Positions 20,273 to 32,213 of a DNA stretch of 64,000 bases are shown piece by piece. Under the pieces are notes generated by a model. The model searched no databases and was not told where the DNA came from. It saw only the letters and a list, made by a program, of their open reading frames with translations. Origin of the DNA: Plantago major (taxonomy: Eukaryota > Streptophyta > Magnoliopsida > Lamiales > Plantaginaceae); contig JAIFAC010000009.1 in the NCBI GenBank assembly GCA_026545765.1, positions 682,001-746,000 of the forward strand. Reading direction: 5' to 3'. The position numbers and the translations under genes were made by a program. The stretch's first letter is position 1. The number at the start of each line of letters is the position of its first letter.

Positions 20273-23096
20273 TTAGAACAAAAGAGAATCCAAGCTCCAA
20301 GAGAGTATTCTAATGTTACTAGTCTTCAAGTCTTCAGAAATGCAACTTGGGTTCAGATACCTCAAGTTCTTCAGCACCCTTTCTGGATCAGTTGACATGA
20401 TCATCCACTTTTCTGCATTCTTGGACATAGTCATAAAGAATCCTTCTGACAGAGGGCTCTGTCTTTCTGGATAAGTCACATATTTCATGGTAACTCTTGC
20501 CAAGCTTGTGATTCTTCCGCAGAAAATGTTTGACCCAGAAGTACTTTCCCTGCACCTGCATGGTCTACTTGCAGCTGAGATAGGTTGAAATACTTGTATA
20601 TTTCTTCCAGATAGTGTATATCATCCAGGTATTCATCCAATGTCATATAGAATGACTCATAGGTTGAAACACCTAGTTTGTTCTTCCTGCTGTAGCTACC
20701 ATCCAGTTTTCTTACCTTGTGTACATCCTCAGGCTTTGGATAAGGACAGGCAAAAGAAAGATACATCTTTCTGGCTTCATTCCTCTTTTTCCACTTCAAA
20801 GTTTAGCCAGGCATGAAGGTGCTCAGGTTTTAGCAATTCTGGCTTGCCTTCTCTCCATTTCAGGATCTGGTTGAGGATGGGAGTTGGAAACTTATGATTG
20901 ACAAGTAGATGATGTAGTTCCAGAATCCAATACCCTCTCTTGTTCAGATTGCACCTATATGAAGACTCTTCATTACTGGTCTTTATATACCTAATGTGGA
21001 CATCAGTTGGCCTTTCTTGATGAGTTTCTCTGTTTACTCTGCCAAACTGGGAATTCCTTCTTGCTTTTCTGTTAGGTGGCCTTCTGTCAGGAGATCCTCT
21101 AACCCTTTCTTCCTGCCTTGGGGCTGTGCTGGTGAATGTTCCTTGTAATGACTTGGTATTTCCAAAAGGGGTTCTGGCTGCCAAAGGCCTTGCTGCCAGA
21201 GGAGGTTGTGAAGTAGTTGCTTGTCTCCTTTTCTTGTGAAGTGGGTGTTCATCTGTATCAGATTCATCCTCATCATCATTGAAGTTCAAAGTTGGAGACT
21301 TGCAGCTTTCTTGACCTCTTACTTCTCCTTCTTCCTTTTCTTCTTCTTCAGAAGTCTTCTTCTCTTCTGAGATTCTAAGGGACTTGGCTCCCCTAGTTGT
21401 CATACTTCTCAGCCTTCTGGCTGGTTGATCTGGAACAACTTCTTCGGGAAGGGTGTCTCCAGTGGTGTCCTTAATGACAAGTTGACTTGAGGAGGGAGGA
21501 TTTGATTGTTTTCTTTTTCTTCCTCTCCCTTTCTGAGGCATCTCTTCCCCCTTAGTCATGAATGACTGACTCATGACAGCATAAGCTTTAGAGAGTGATT
21601 CAAAGTTTTTATGGAGATTGTTGTGCACCCTGACTAATTCTTGAAGTTCCTTATTCAGCTATTTGTTCTGCCTAACCAGTTCCTGCTCCTTTCTGTTGAG
21701 CTCTTCAATCGGCCTTAGTATGGCGTTGGCTTGTAGGACAGCATGGCTGGCTTCATTCAATGCTGCATTAGCATTGTTACAATCCTCATCCCTGACCAAC
21801 CCTAGATCTTTTTGAGAGAGAGCTATGTTGGTTGCTCTATTGAGTAAAGCAGCAGCCAATGGCTTCATCTCTTCTGGGACGGATTTTAGCACTTCTGTGT
21901 CTTGGGCAACTAGTGTCTCTCTGAGTTCCAAAAAGATACTATTCCTTGCACGGTGCTCTTCACTTCTTGAACTACCTGGTGCAGAGAAGATATGAGGAGC
22001 AAGTAGGGCTCTCTTTTGCTGAGTGATAAGTCTCTCATCTTCTTCTGCAGTAATCAAGTTGCGGTTTTCTTCAGCATCACTCTCATAATCCTTCTCTGGG
22101 ATTGTTTGCAAGATGGCTAACATCTTTTGTTTGCCTTGGAGTATGCTGGCCTTCTGAGAGAATGTAGAAGGTCTTTCTGATGCAGCCTCAGCATCGTGCT
22201 CTTCATCATCATTGTCATCAATGGCATCTATCTCAGTAGCTGTGACAACAATGGCATTCTTCAGATTTCTTTGCTCATCTAGGAGTGCCAATTCCTTGGC
22301 ATTAGCTTCTTTAAGCTTTTTGAGTTTGGCCTCCTTTTCATCAATAAGAGATTGACACTCAATGCTGATTCTCTTTTCTTCTTCCAACACCTTTCTGAGT
22401 TGTTCAATCCTGAACTCAGCGGCTGAAATTTCTTCTATGGCATCATTGTGCTCAGCCTGTTGGATATCTTGATGAGACTTGGGAGGTGATGATGATGGGG
22501 CTTTCTAAGCAATTGAAGGAGTAGCCTTTTCTCCACTTCCTTTGCTAGCTTTCTGAATCCCGCCTTGTCCAGGTTGGGGATCATCATTCTGATCATCATC
22601 ATCATCACTCTTGTTCTTTGCTTCTTGGTTTGGATGCTCAGAGGGAGGTTCTTGATAATCATTTTCGTCCATCTCCTCGTCATCTTCTGAAACCAGGTTG
22701 ATCACATTTGGGAATGTAATCATCCCCCCCATTAACTTCTTCTTGTTCAGCAGGATAAGTAGTGAGCTTGCTGGGCAAGGCAGGATGGGTAACCATCTAC
22801 TCTTGGGTTTGAGCATCCGCAGACTTGAAATCTGCTATAAGTCTTTGTGCTACTTCATGAATGAAGTCTTCATGCATCAGAGTGGCAAATGAGTAGGACT
22901 CTGTTGGAAACAATGCATGGATATAATCTTCCAGATTGAAGGCGATTGCTCTCTTTTATGGGACGTTGATTACTCTGGCTAATTCAGAAAGGTCAGCCTT
23001 TCCGAAGTTTACTCGCCATCTGAAGCACTTGAGATGTTTCTTTAAAGTGTGCTTCTGGAAAGCCTTGAGTAAATCAACTGGCACTAGACTTTGAGC

Positions 23097-23243
23097 CTGA
23101 AAGAAAGGGATCAAGTTAGTTTTGTTCAAACCACTTATGTTAGTATCTGTGTGCAAAAGTAAGCTTTCTGAGCATACATGTGTAGAAACACTAGGCTCAT
23201 CTGCTTGGACTTCTGCTTGTTTGGTCTCAGAGACCACAAATAC
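23097..23243 (-). other. Intron 5 of the 3' gene, element B
   Basis: AACAAG/GTATTTG donor and CCTTTCTTTCAG acceptor on the minus strand. At 147 bp it is longer than the 78 bp of A and C, possibly because a former exon segment was taken into the intron. Confidence 0.65.
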
Positions 23244-23294
23244 CTTGTTGTGAGGAGAAGTCTGATCCTCATCAACCTTTCTTTCTGCTTGAAC

Positions 23295-23379
23295 CTGAGA
23301 ATTAAAATCAATTATGATTTCAGAAACTTGTTTATCAGAGAAAGATAGATAGAAATATGCTTTTTAAGGCTTCACTTAC
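23295..23379 (-). other. Intron 4 of the 3' gene, element B
   Basis: GGAA/GTAAGTG donor (consensus) and TTAATTCTCAG acceptor on the minus strand, 85 bp. Confidence 0.7.
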
Positions 23380-23529
23380 TTCCAAGTTAGGAAGCTCAGT
23401 AGCATGTTCCTCAGAAACCTTGGGGGTTTCTGGCACCTTTTCTGCAGATACTGCTTGTTCAGTAGTTTTAGTTTCCTTTGGAGGAGATAACACAATTGTT
23501 TCTCCATCCAATTGTTCTTCTGACTGAGC

Positions 23530-23606
23530 CTGTAAGAACAAACATAAAAGATTTAGTAGTGGGTTTTCCCGAGCATTCTTGAAGGAGACTATTACTGATT
23601 ACTTAC
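23530..23606 (-). other. Intron 3 of the 3' gene, element B
   Basis: GAGAAG/GTAAGTAA donor and GTTCTTACAG acceptor on the minus strand, 77 bp. This is the best consensus splice pair in the family. Confidence 0.75.
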
Positions 23607-23714
23607 CTTCTCAGCAGAAGGCTCAGTAAATGCTTCCTCAGAGAGCTTTTCAGCCTCTGGAATCTCTTGATTTTGGGGTGTTAGTTCCTCCACCACTACT
23701 TCCTCAGTTGGAGC

Positions 23715-23798
23715 CTAAGAAGAGACATTAAGAATATTAGAACATAAGATAAGAGCATTTTTAGTTAGTTATTTCTTGTTCAAAGATAACTTTACTAC
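23715..23798 (-). other. Intron 2 of the 3' gene, element B
   Basis: CATAG/GTAGTAA donor and TCTCTTCTTAG acceptor on the minus strand, 84 bp. The exon codon before it is TAG (CAG in A and C). Confidence 0.7.
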
Positions 23799-23903
23799 CT
23801 ATGGGACAGGCTCTTCTTGATGTTCTGAGGTTGGAGGAACCTCTTCTTGATTCAAATTGGTGGACAAGTTTTCTTCCCCCTGAAGGATTGCCTCTAAATT
23901 GGC

Positions 23904-23981
23904 CTGTAACAAACAAAGCTTATGACTAACTGGTTAACATATACCTATGTTCACAAGTTACATACAAACCATCTTTGTTAC
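23904..23981 (-). other. Intron 1 of the 3' gene, element B
   Basis: TTCAG/GTAACAAAG donor and TTTGTTACAG acceptor on the minus strand, 78 bp. An in-frame TAA follows a few codons after the donor, unlike the open introns of A and C. Confidence 0.7.
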
Positions 23982-25558
23982 CTGAATAGAGTCAGGTGAT
24001 TCCACAGTCTCTCTGTGCTCATTGTTGTTCTCCTCTGCAGTATCATTCTAAGTTTCCATCTCAATTTGATCCCTTTCTGAGAGTTGAGCTTTCTCAGAAG
24101 GTTGAGGAACCTGTGTTAAAACAGGATTTTCTTCAACAACATTAAGCGTTGGCATTGTGAATGTGGAAGCAATGTCAGGATCTTCCAGCATTCTATCTTC
24201 CTCACCCAGGCCTTCTTCTTCCTGCTGGGTAGAGGGGCTCTTGTCTCTTTGAAGAGCTGAGCTTGATGCTCCTCCATGGGTCTCATACTTAAATCTTTTG
24301 AGTACTTTTGCAAGTACTTCATCATCCTCAGAATCACTATTCTGTGTTGGTGCAGACCCATCTATGATATTTCTATCACCTCTGGAGAGTTCTGGAGCAG
24401 TCTGATTCAGGATTCTTGGGGCATTCTGGAGTTGCCTTTCTGGGCGTCCAACATCTTCTGAGACCTTGTCTCTAGAAGGTTGTGCCTCTTGTATGCTTAG
24501 GGACTTGGAGGCTCTTTTGCTTTGAGTCCTCTTTTTCTTGGCAACTCGAGGTTTAGCTTGAGCTTACTCAGAGACCTCCTCACCTTGCTGTGCAGTTTCT
24601 TCTTCTTCTGCCTTTCTGAGCGCGTTCTCAGCAGCAAGTTTTTCCTTTTCTTCAAAGGCGTGTTTGAAAAGGGAGTTGGTGACTGGGATTTCTTGTTTCT
24701 CTCTGAGAGTGATCCCCATTGTTTCCAGAATGTAACAAATTCTGAGACCAAAGTGCATATTGGCCTTTGGCTCAGCAAGGCCATTGATGATTTTGGGCTC
24801 AAATTCCTCAATATGTCCAAGGAATTTGTTGAAGGCGTACTTCCCTCAATTGAAGTGGGTTTCCTGCCCTTCATGCTTCTTGTTCAGAAGATGCATCATC
24901 ATCCATCTCTCCATTCTTATCTGGTCTACTCCACCTTTGTTGCCATCAAAGAAACGGACCAGAATAAGAGCTAAAGTACTCCAGTGTTTCTGGAGATGAC
25001 TAGTTCTGATGGCTTTCAGAACAAAGTCTCCTGGGCAACCCTTTGCATTTTCTAACTGGATTGCTTCAAATAGCTCTTTAACGCCTTGAATCATGGAAGC
25101 GTCCTTGATGTTGATGTCTTCAAATGTTCCTCGATTTTTCAATCGGAATATCTTGCAGAAAGTCTTGCAGTCTAGAACAATTTCTTGTCCTTGGACTTCA
25201 GTCTGCATGTATTTCTCTTCTTCATCATTCACAACCTTTGTGAAGATTTTGTAGTTGTTGTAGAACTCCAGTACATCCAGTGTGGATAGTCCACTGGGTG
25301 CAGCAGATAGAAGCTTGTAGATATGGGAATTCTTCAGCATCCCCAATATCGCTTTCCTTCGTCTTGAAGGTATAACTTTGGTACATACCTCTTCACCGTA
25401 AAAGCTCCCAATTCATTTTGTGGTTAGAGTTCCAACCGATGGGGTGAACTTTCCCGTATATGCTTATTCAACACCTTAAGTTCCTTTCCTCCTTGCTTTT
25501 CAGCAGGAGTAGATGATGCGGCCTTAGGGTTCTTGGTGGTCATCTTCTTGGGTGCCAT

Positions 25559-26529
25559 CTCTTATATAGAGTTTTGAGTGAGTGTTTTTCAGATGAATTT
25601 TACACAATCAATCGAGATTAGTCTATCTTTTCAGAAGACTAAGCACAAGAAGTTGAGTTTGCAGAGGAGGATTTGCAGAAATCTTGAGAGATTTTGCTAT
25701 TTTGATGCAAGTTTGAATTTTCAGAATTGGTAAAAGTGTTTGTCTTTTGCCCAAATCCTATATATATAGCAGACAAAATGTACATAGATACAACATACAT
25801 ACAACTGAATATGAATGCGTCTTTGTATCTGCATAGGCGTGGTACGTCCTTTGTACTTCATTAAATGTGTAGTGGGCCATGTCTGCATTTCTCAACAGAC
25901 ATTACTTGCTTTGTTTTAATCTCAACCGTTGAGATCAAACGTTTATTCATCAAGGGCTTATATTGAATATCTTGTAATGATATCAATCAACAAATGGTAT
26001 TGTGCCGACTTGATGGATTTTTAACAAGTTATATCCATTATGTCACTTAGTAAGGAGTAAGAACACTCAATCGTTTGAACTTATCATTCTGAGTGTCAAG
26101 TCCTTATCTTTATATTGTTTATCATAAAAATGGCAAAAATACGAGACATTGGACATGTTTGACTTTCAGAACTTATACTTTTCGGGCTTTGTGTGTCTTT
26201 TCTCTTTACGACTAAAGCTTTCTGAATTCAAGTGTCAGAAGCTTCAGTTGTTTGAATGTATTTGACCCACTCTCAGTAAGTAAGTTCTAGTCTTATTTAC
26301 TTATTGAGTGTGTACCAACCTTTGCCTTTCTGGATACCCGTTCTAGAAATGTTTTGCCTTTCTGAGTGTTGCTACTCAGAAATCTTTGCATCACTCCTTA
26401 TCAACTTGGCTTTCTGAGAACATGTTCTCAGGGGCCTACTTCTTTTCTACCTCACTTACTCAGACTTTAGAGATTCAGGACATTTTTCAGTCCTTAGGCA
26501 TCTCCATTAATCCAAGATTAAGTCTTAAG
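25559..26529 (-). promoter_or_regulatory. Non-coding spacer with TATA-like box and stem-loops, element B
   Basis: It lies between the RNase H end and the ATG of the 3' gene. A TATA-like palindrome CTATATATATAG is at 25758-25769. Near 26328-26385 are two stem-loop-like sequences: TTCTGGATACCCGTTCTAGA, with the same loop as the arrays of A and C in complement, and CTGAGTGTTGCTACTCAG. No protein-coding frame is supported. Confidence 0.5.
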
Positions 26530-27028
26530 GTCAAGAACCGACTTTCTTGTAGGGGCTTGGTGAAAATATCTGCAAGTTGGTCTTCTGTGCCAATCTTAAG
26601 TATCTCTATATTGCCTTTCTCAACATGGTCTCTGATGAAGTGGTGTCTAACATCAATGTGCTTTGTTCTGGCATGGAACTTGGGGTTCTGTGTGATTGCA
26701 ATAGCACTTGTGTTATCACAGAAAATGGGAGTTTTCTCTTCATTGAGTCCATAGTCTCTGAGTTGTTGTTGAATCCACAGAATTTGTGTTGCACAACAAC
26801 CAAAGCAATATATTCACCTCTGTGGTAGAAGTTGCAATTGAGTTTTGCTTTTGCTAAACCATGAGATAAGTCTAGTTCCGTAAACCCACAAGTTCCTGAG
26901 GTGCTTTTCCTATCAAGCATTGATCCAGCATAATCAGCATCTGAGTAACCAGCCAAACTCAATCCACTTTCTTTAGGATACCACAAACCTACATCTACTG
27001 TACCTCTCACATACCTTAATATTTTCAT
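26530..27028 (-). pseudogene. pol: RNase H and end of pol, element B
   Basis: The minus-strand frame from 27028 reads ILRYVRGTVDVGLWYPKESG, then SDADYAG, DRKSTSGTCGF and a broken continuation. Downstream fragments correspond to FCDNTSAI and the HHFIRDHVEKG region of A and C. Small indels disturb the catalytic region (for example around 26830-26870). It joins RT across a break at about 27048. Confidence 0.85.
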
Positions 27029-27046
27029 AGCAATGTTGTAGTGTGA

Positions 27047-27862
27047 TTACATTGGATTTGTTTGAAATCTAGCACACACACCAACTGCATATTGAATATC
27101 AGGTCTACTTGCAGTAAGGTAAAGTAGTGAACCTATCAATTTCCTATACTTGTGTTCATCAACACTCTTATCTGATTCAGTATAGGTCATCTTGGTTCCT
27201 ATGCTCATAGGAATCTTAGCATTCTTTTCAGAAGGCTTAAGATTGAACTTTGTGAGCATGTCTGTTGCATACTTTGTCTGACTAATGAATATTCCATCAT
27301 TGAGTTGCTTGACTTGCAATCCTAGGAAATAGTTCAATTCTCCCATCATGCTCATCTCAAACTTACTTTTCATGAGATTTGCAAAGTCATCACAAAGTTG
27401 CTTGTCCTTAGATCCAAATATAATGTCATCAACATATACTTGAACTAAGAGTAGTTTCCCATCATGATTTAAAGTAAATAAAGTTTTATCAACTTCACCT
27501 TTCTTGAAACCACTTTCCAGAAGGTGTTTGGCCAAAGTGTCATACCATGCTCTCGGAGCCTGTTTCAGTCCATATAGAGCTTTTTGTAGTTTATAGACCA
27601 TTCTACTTTCTGAGGAAATTTCAAAGCCAGGTGGTTGTTCAACATAGACTTCCTCAGCAAGTTCACCATTCAAGAATGCACTCTTGACATCCATTTGATA
27701 AACTTTAAAGTCTTTATGAGCTGCATAGGCCAGAAAGAGTCTTATTGCATCCAAACTGGCAACTGGTGCATATGACTCATCAAAATCTAAACCTTCAGAC
27801 TGGGTAAATTCCTTGGCAACCAACCTTGTTTTGTTTCTGGTTATTTCACCAGATTCATTCAT
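27047..27862 (-). CDS. pol: Reverse transcriptase domain, element B (uninterrupted segment)
   Basis: 271 open codons carry the RT motifs: [68 protein letters not shown] and [18 protein letters not shown]. The catalytic Asp pair (YVDD) is intact. It is the longest undamaged RT segment in the window. Upstream, a small frame disturbance near 27885 separates it from integrase. It is part of a formerly continuous polyprotein, so the reported start is not a true initiation site. Confidence 0.85.
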   Translation of the reverse strand: MNESGEITRNKTRLVAKEFTQSEGLDFDESYAPVASLDAIRLFLAYAAHKDFKVYQMDVKSAFLNGELAEEVYVEQPPGFEISSESRMVYKLQKALYGLKQAPRAWYDTLAKHLLESGFKKGEVDKTLFTLNHDGKLLLVQVYVDDIIFGSKDKQLCDDFANLMKSKFEMSMMGELNYFLGLQVKQLNDGIFISQTKYATDMLTKFNLKPSEKNAKIPMSIGTKMTYTESDKSVDEHKYRKLIGSLLYLTASRPDIQYAVGVCARFQTNPM

Positions 27863-27886
27863 CTTGTTTCTGAAAACCCACTTAGT

Positions 27887-29244
27887 TCAAATCACAGATA
27901 TTCCTTCTACAAATAGAACTAGTTTCCAGACTTTGTTTCTCTCAAACTGATCCAACTCTTCTTGCATTGCAGAGATCCAGTCTTGGTCTCTTAATGCTTC
28001 TTCTACAGTTTTAGGTTCAATGTTTGAGATAAAACATCCAAAGAGAGAGTTAGCATTTTCAGCTATTGCTCTCCTAATCCTAACACCTTGATTGATTGGT
28101 CCAATCACATCTTTTACAGGATGATCATTGATCCATCTCATCATGGGTTTAGGGCTAGTAGGGTCAACATCTATGTGATTTGAATGTGAATCACTATGAT
28201 TATGACTTGATACTTCTTCAGTATCTATGACATCCTCTCTTTCCACAATGATGTTTTTCCCTTCTGATGGTTCTTTTTCAGAATCCTTTATCATTAGTTC
28301 CTTGAACCTTTCTGAGAGTTCATCAGCAAGGGGTGTTTTCTTGCTTCCTTCATAGAATACAACATGAACTGATTCTTCAATCTTCTTTGTTCTTTTGTTG
28401 TAAACTCTGTATGCTTTGCTATTCATAGAATAACCAAGAAACATACCTTCATCTGCCTTTGGTTGAAATGTTCTTAGATACTCTTTTCCATTGCTAAGAA
28501 CAAAACAACTACAACCAAATACTTTCAGATGTTTGATATTAGGGGGTCTACCAACCAAGAGTTCATATGGGGTCTTGTCATGGTGTTTGTTTATCAAACA
28601 TCTGTTCTGAGTGTAGCATGCTGTGTTTACAACCTCAACCCAATAAACTTCACTTATTTCAGTGTCAGCTAGCACTGTCCTTGCTGCTTCTTTAAGGGTT
28701 CTATTTTTCCTTTCTGCAACACCATTTTGTTGTGGTGTTCTCACAGAGGAAAGTTGGTGTTGTATAACTTTGCTAGTACAAAACTCCTTTATGTACTGGT
28801 TGACAAACTCAGTACCATGGTCTGTTCTGATTGCAGATACTTTGTCATTTTTCATGACTTCAAGCTTATTCAGCAAATTTGGTATCTCCACCCTAGCATC
28901 AGATTTGTGCTTCAGAAAGACAACCCAAGTGAATCTTGAGAAGTCATCTACAACAACCAGACCATACTTCTTTCCTGCATAACTAGTTACGCATGATTCA
29001 AAAAGATCCATGTGTAATAGTTGCAGTGGTCTAACACTAGAGTGTCTGGTTTTGGTCTTGAAAGAGATCTTGGACTGTTTCCCCATCCGACAAAGTAATG
29101 TATACCATCCTTTCTGAAAGATGTTTTGGGAAGACCAACCACTAACTCTTTATTGACAAGTTTGTTCAGAGTTTTGAAATTCAAGTGACTCATTCTTTTG
29201 TGCCATAACCAGTGCTCTTCTGTGTGACCTGATTGACTCACCAT
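27887..29244 (-). pseudogene. pol: Integrase, element B (one frameshift)
   Basis: The zinc-finger part (HKRMSHLNFKTLNKL, 29244-28987) and the core (29086-27887) lie in two frames that overlap around the CxxC. The core has all three catalytic acids: Asp in LHMDLFES, Asp in RTDHGTEF and Glu in NGVAERKNRTLKE. A long C-terminal part runs to WKLVLFVEGIS. It is the best preserved integrase of the three copies. Confidence 0.9.
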
Positions 29245-29633
29245 GAGACATTCTTCAGTTGTGGCAGATGCCCAATCGCAACATAAAGACTACCTTTCCG
29301 CCGTGCAACCAAGACTGTCTGCTTTGACTCATTGTCTATAAGTTTGCAATACTTTGCTTTGAATTTCATAGTGAATCCCTTGTCTGCAAACTGGCTCATG
29401 CTAAATAGATTATATTTCAAACCTTTAACATGTAATACGTCAGTGATTGTTAATGATCCTAATTTGACGTTGCCAGATCCCAAAGAGGGATTTAGTTCTC
29501 CTCCAGCAAATCTGATGTCTGGTCCAGTGTTGCAAGCTTTGTACTTGACCAGATTTGCTTTGTCTCCTGTCATGTGATTTCCGCATCCACTATCAAATAG
29601 CCATTGAGCCTTAGTCCAAGAGGCGTTCTGCAC
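29238..29633 (-). pseudogene. pol: Aspartic protease, element B
   Basis: It reads WLFDSGCGNHMTGDKANL, then DVLHVKGLKYNLFSMSQ, the usual copia protease. It is open for 131 codons and overlaps the next fragment in another frame. Confidence 0.88.
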
Positions 29634-30844
29634 AAAACAGGAAACAGGAGTTAGGTTCTTGCCTCAGAGATAGAACCACTTAGATTAAACATTCTTCCAG
29701 TAGGAATCCACATTTTGGTGAATTTCTTGGGAGTTTATTTTTGTCTAACTTGATCAGAACGAGATGCAATAAAATCAGTCATTTTGATCTCAATCTTCCT
29801 TCTTGGGGTGTTTCTAGGTGTTCCCTTTGGTGCTTTCGGACACAGGTTTCGGGCTTGCTTTTCAAAACTTAGCCTTTCCGCGTGTTCCTTCTAGCTCGCA
29901 TTCAGTTTTTCAAAGGCTTGAGATTTCTTCCACTTCATCTATTGCTACGCATAATATCGCCATTGTTCTTGTCCTTCCTTATATTGTTGCAGAAGGACCT
30001 TTCCAATAGCACGATAGCCAATGCCATTTCGAACACCTTTGGCTTTCTGAATGCACTCTTCAGAAGCCTTACTAGTTTCTGCACCATCTTTATTTTCATA
30101 AAATGGTTTACTAGAGAATTTGCCTATTCCTTTGGCTTTCTGAGGGTTGTATTTCTTTTCAGAAACCTTATCCACATATTTCTTGTGAACTTGTTGTTCT
30201 TTCAAAGGTTGGGTTGCAACTCCTTTTCCTTTGTCAACTACCCTAGCTTTCTGACCAATGCTATAGCTGGTTGAAGAATCATTCTGTTGACTTTTTACAA
30301 AGGTCAACCTTCCATCACTCTTCTTCAGAGGAGATGAATTACTTGATTGTTCATCAAGTCCAAGTCTACCTTTCTCAGAGGGATCTCTCAGATAGGATTG
30401 AACCTCAGTGAGAGTGTCACTAGCCTTTGCATAAGATTGGAAGGATAGCTCTTTCTTTCTGAGTTCTTCATTCTCAGAAAGCAGCTTCATTATTTTCTTA
30501 TTAAGTTCATCCAAGGCTAGTTTGTGAGAATTATCATTCTCAGATACCTGAGCTTTCAGAAAGGCTATTTCAGCGTTCTTGTTCTCAGATACTCTGGTTA
30601 GCTCAGAAACCTCTTTTTCAAGAGTTTCTTTGCTTTCCTCTAGAATTCTGGTTTTGGATTGTGCTTTCAGAAATTCTTTCTCATAATGATCCAATTCACT
30701 CTTGACCAACTCCAGATCCTCGATTCCATCATCACTCTCATAGTACAGAAATTGTGAATTGTTAGTTACCTCATCAGCCATAAGACATATTTCAATGTTG
30801 GAGATGTCTGGACCAAGAATCTCAAAGAACTCCACACATTTCAT
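29634..30844 (-). pseudogene. Gag C-terminal / gag-protease linker region, element B
   Basis: An open frame from 30844 to 29945 encodes an acidic N-part followed by Leu/Lys/Glu heptad-like sequence (LEKEVSELTRVSENKNAEI), a strong coiled-coil candidate. A basic C-part ends in NGIGYRAIGKVLLQQYKEGQ. This is the cleanest version of the linker seen in A and C. Its role is unknown. Confidence 0.7.
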
Positions 30845-32096
30845 TCTTCTTAAGGCCGAAGTCGATTACATCGTGGGTGATTCCACACAATTCTGGTGAT
30901 GGTAGGTTTGAGTCATCTGAATCTCCATCTTCAGAATCTGTCTCTATGTCTAGAGCATCAAGTTGAATTTGAATCTTCTTCCTTTCTTCAGTCAGTAAGG
31001 CCCTTTGATTTCTCTTGAAATTTCTTCTGTCCTTCTTGTCACCTGTCTTGAGCTTGTTTAAAGCAGGACAATCTCTCTTGAAGTGACCAGGCTTTTGACA
31101 ATAGAAGCAGATATCATTTCCTATTTCAGACTTCAAGATTAACACCTTTTCCGAATGGGGGTGTTCAGAGAGTTGTTCATTTGTATGTTCTTGTCTTGAT
31201 GATAGTTTGGGCCAAAATGCTTTTTTTCTTTTTAGCTTTTCTTCTCTCAATCTCTTGACTCACAAATTTCTTCATGTGTCTTATCGCAAGAGCATTTTCT
31301 TCGATGCATCTTTGGTATCCTTCTTTCGAAGTACCTTGAGAGATTAGAGCAACACTTTGCAACTTTTCAAATTTGTTCTCTCCGAGTTGTCTCATAGTCT
31401 CTGATGCAAGATGAGAGAAGAGCTCTCTTGGAGTGATATTTGGCATCCCTTGGTTGAAATAAAAGAACTTAGTGTGCTCCCCAGTGATTGAGACTTCTGA
31501 CAATAGTCTTAATCTTTTCTGGCTGGGAGTATCTGTTGCTTTCACCAAGTGCAGCCATATCACTCATAAGAGTAGTAAACCTGAAATCAAGTTCTTCTAG
31601 AGTTTCAGTGGGACCTTGTTTGAAGTTTTGGAACTTCAATTTAAGAACTTCGAACTTGTTTTCCTTGGTTTTCTCAGTTCTAGCACATATTTCTTCAATC
31701 AATTGCCAGGCAATTTTCGCCGTTTTAGCACCACGTTTTTAATCGTATGTGCTCAGGTGTCGATCTGATGATGATATTATGAGCTTGACCATCCAATCTG
31801 TGTCTCTTGGCATCTTCAGATGTCCAGAGCTCTCTTGGCTTGTCTTCATACATAATGCTTCCACGAGCAACACGACCACTATCACTAGCAGCCTCATCCT
31901 CGCTTCCATCTTCCTTGTCTGAGGCTTTTCTTCCATCAGACACCTCATTAACTTGTTTGAGTTGTCTGATTTTGATAGGCCCTTCATTGATGACATAGAT
32001 CATCTCGTCACTAATGGCCTCCAGATGGAGCATTATGTTGTTCTTCCATTTCTCGTAGTTTTCTGGCTTCAGAACGGGTGCATCACTCAGAGACAT
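30822..32096 (-). pseudogene. gag: gag, element B (frameshifted)
   Basis: It starts MSLSDAPVLKPENYEKW at 32096. An acidic insertion (SDKEDGSEDEAASDSG), largely lost in A and C, is still present, followed by RELWTSEDAKRHRLDGQAHN. Capsid-like sequence continues in two other frames (31702-31469, 31563-31177). The zinc knuckle CFYCQKPGHFKRDC (31250-30822 fragment) has intact CCHC residues. Confidence 0.88.
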
Positions 32097-32199
32097 ACCT
32101 GCACACTTAACAAACAAATTATATAGTCCTCAGAAAGGGATAAAGTTCCTTCACCTATCTGGGGATCTAGGTTCAGTGCAGAAGGCTTGTGAACCTCCT

Positions 32200-32211
32200 G
32201 CTCTGATACCA
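32200..32211 (-). promoter_or_regulatory. Primer-binding site, element B
   Basis: GCTCTGATACCA on the plus strand is the complement of TGGTATCAGAGC. It lies two bases from the LTR end at 32214. Confidence 0.9.
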
Positions 32212-32213
32212 CT

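Larger units (their letters stand above)
20273..25558 (-). pseudogene. Multi-exon 3' gene of unknown function, element B (broken)
   Basis: The start ATG at 25558 (MAPKKMTTKNPKAASS) matches the starts in A and C. An early frameshift precedes the N-terminal domain (LSTLDVLEFYNNYK, 25346-24846). The protein then has basic stretches (KPRVAKKKRTQSKRASK) and acidic parts. Five introns lie at 23904-23981, 23715-23798, 23530-23606, 23295-23379 and 23097-23243, at the same positions as in A and C. Exon 2 ends in TAG where A and C have CAG. Exon 6 carries a coiled coil (22390-21659) and the C-terminal domain (GYWILELHHLLVNHKFPTPI, HAWLNFEVEKEE). The tail (20503-20273) differs from A and C. Conservation of domain order and introns across two diverged subfamilies argues that the gene was once functional. 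Confidence 0.72.
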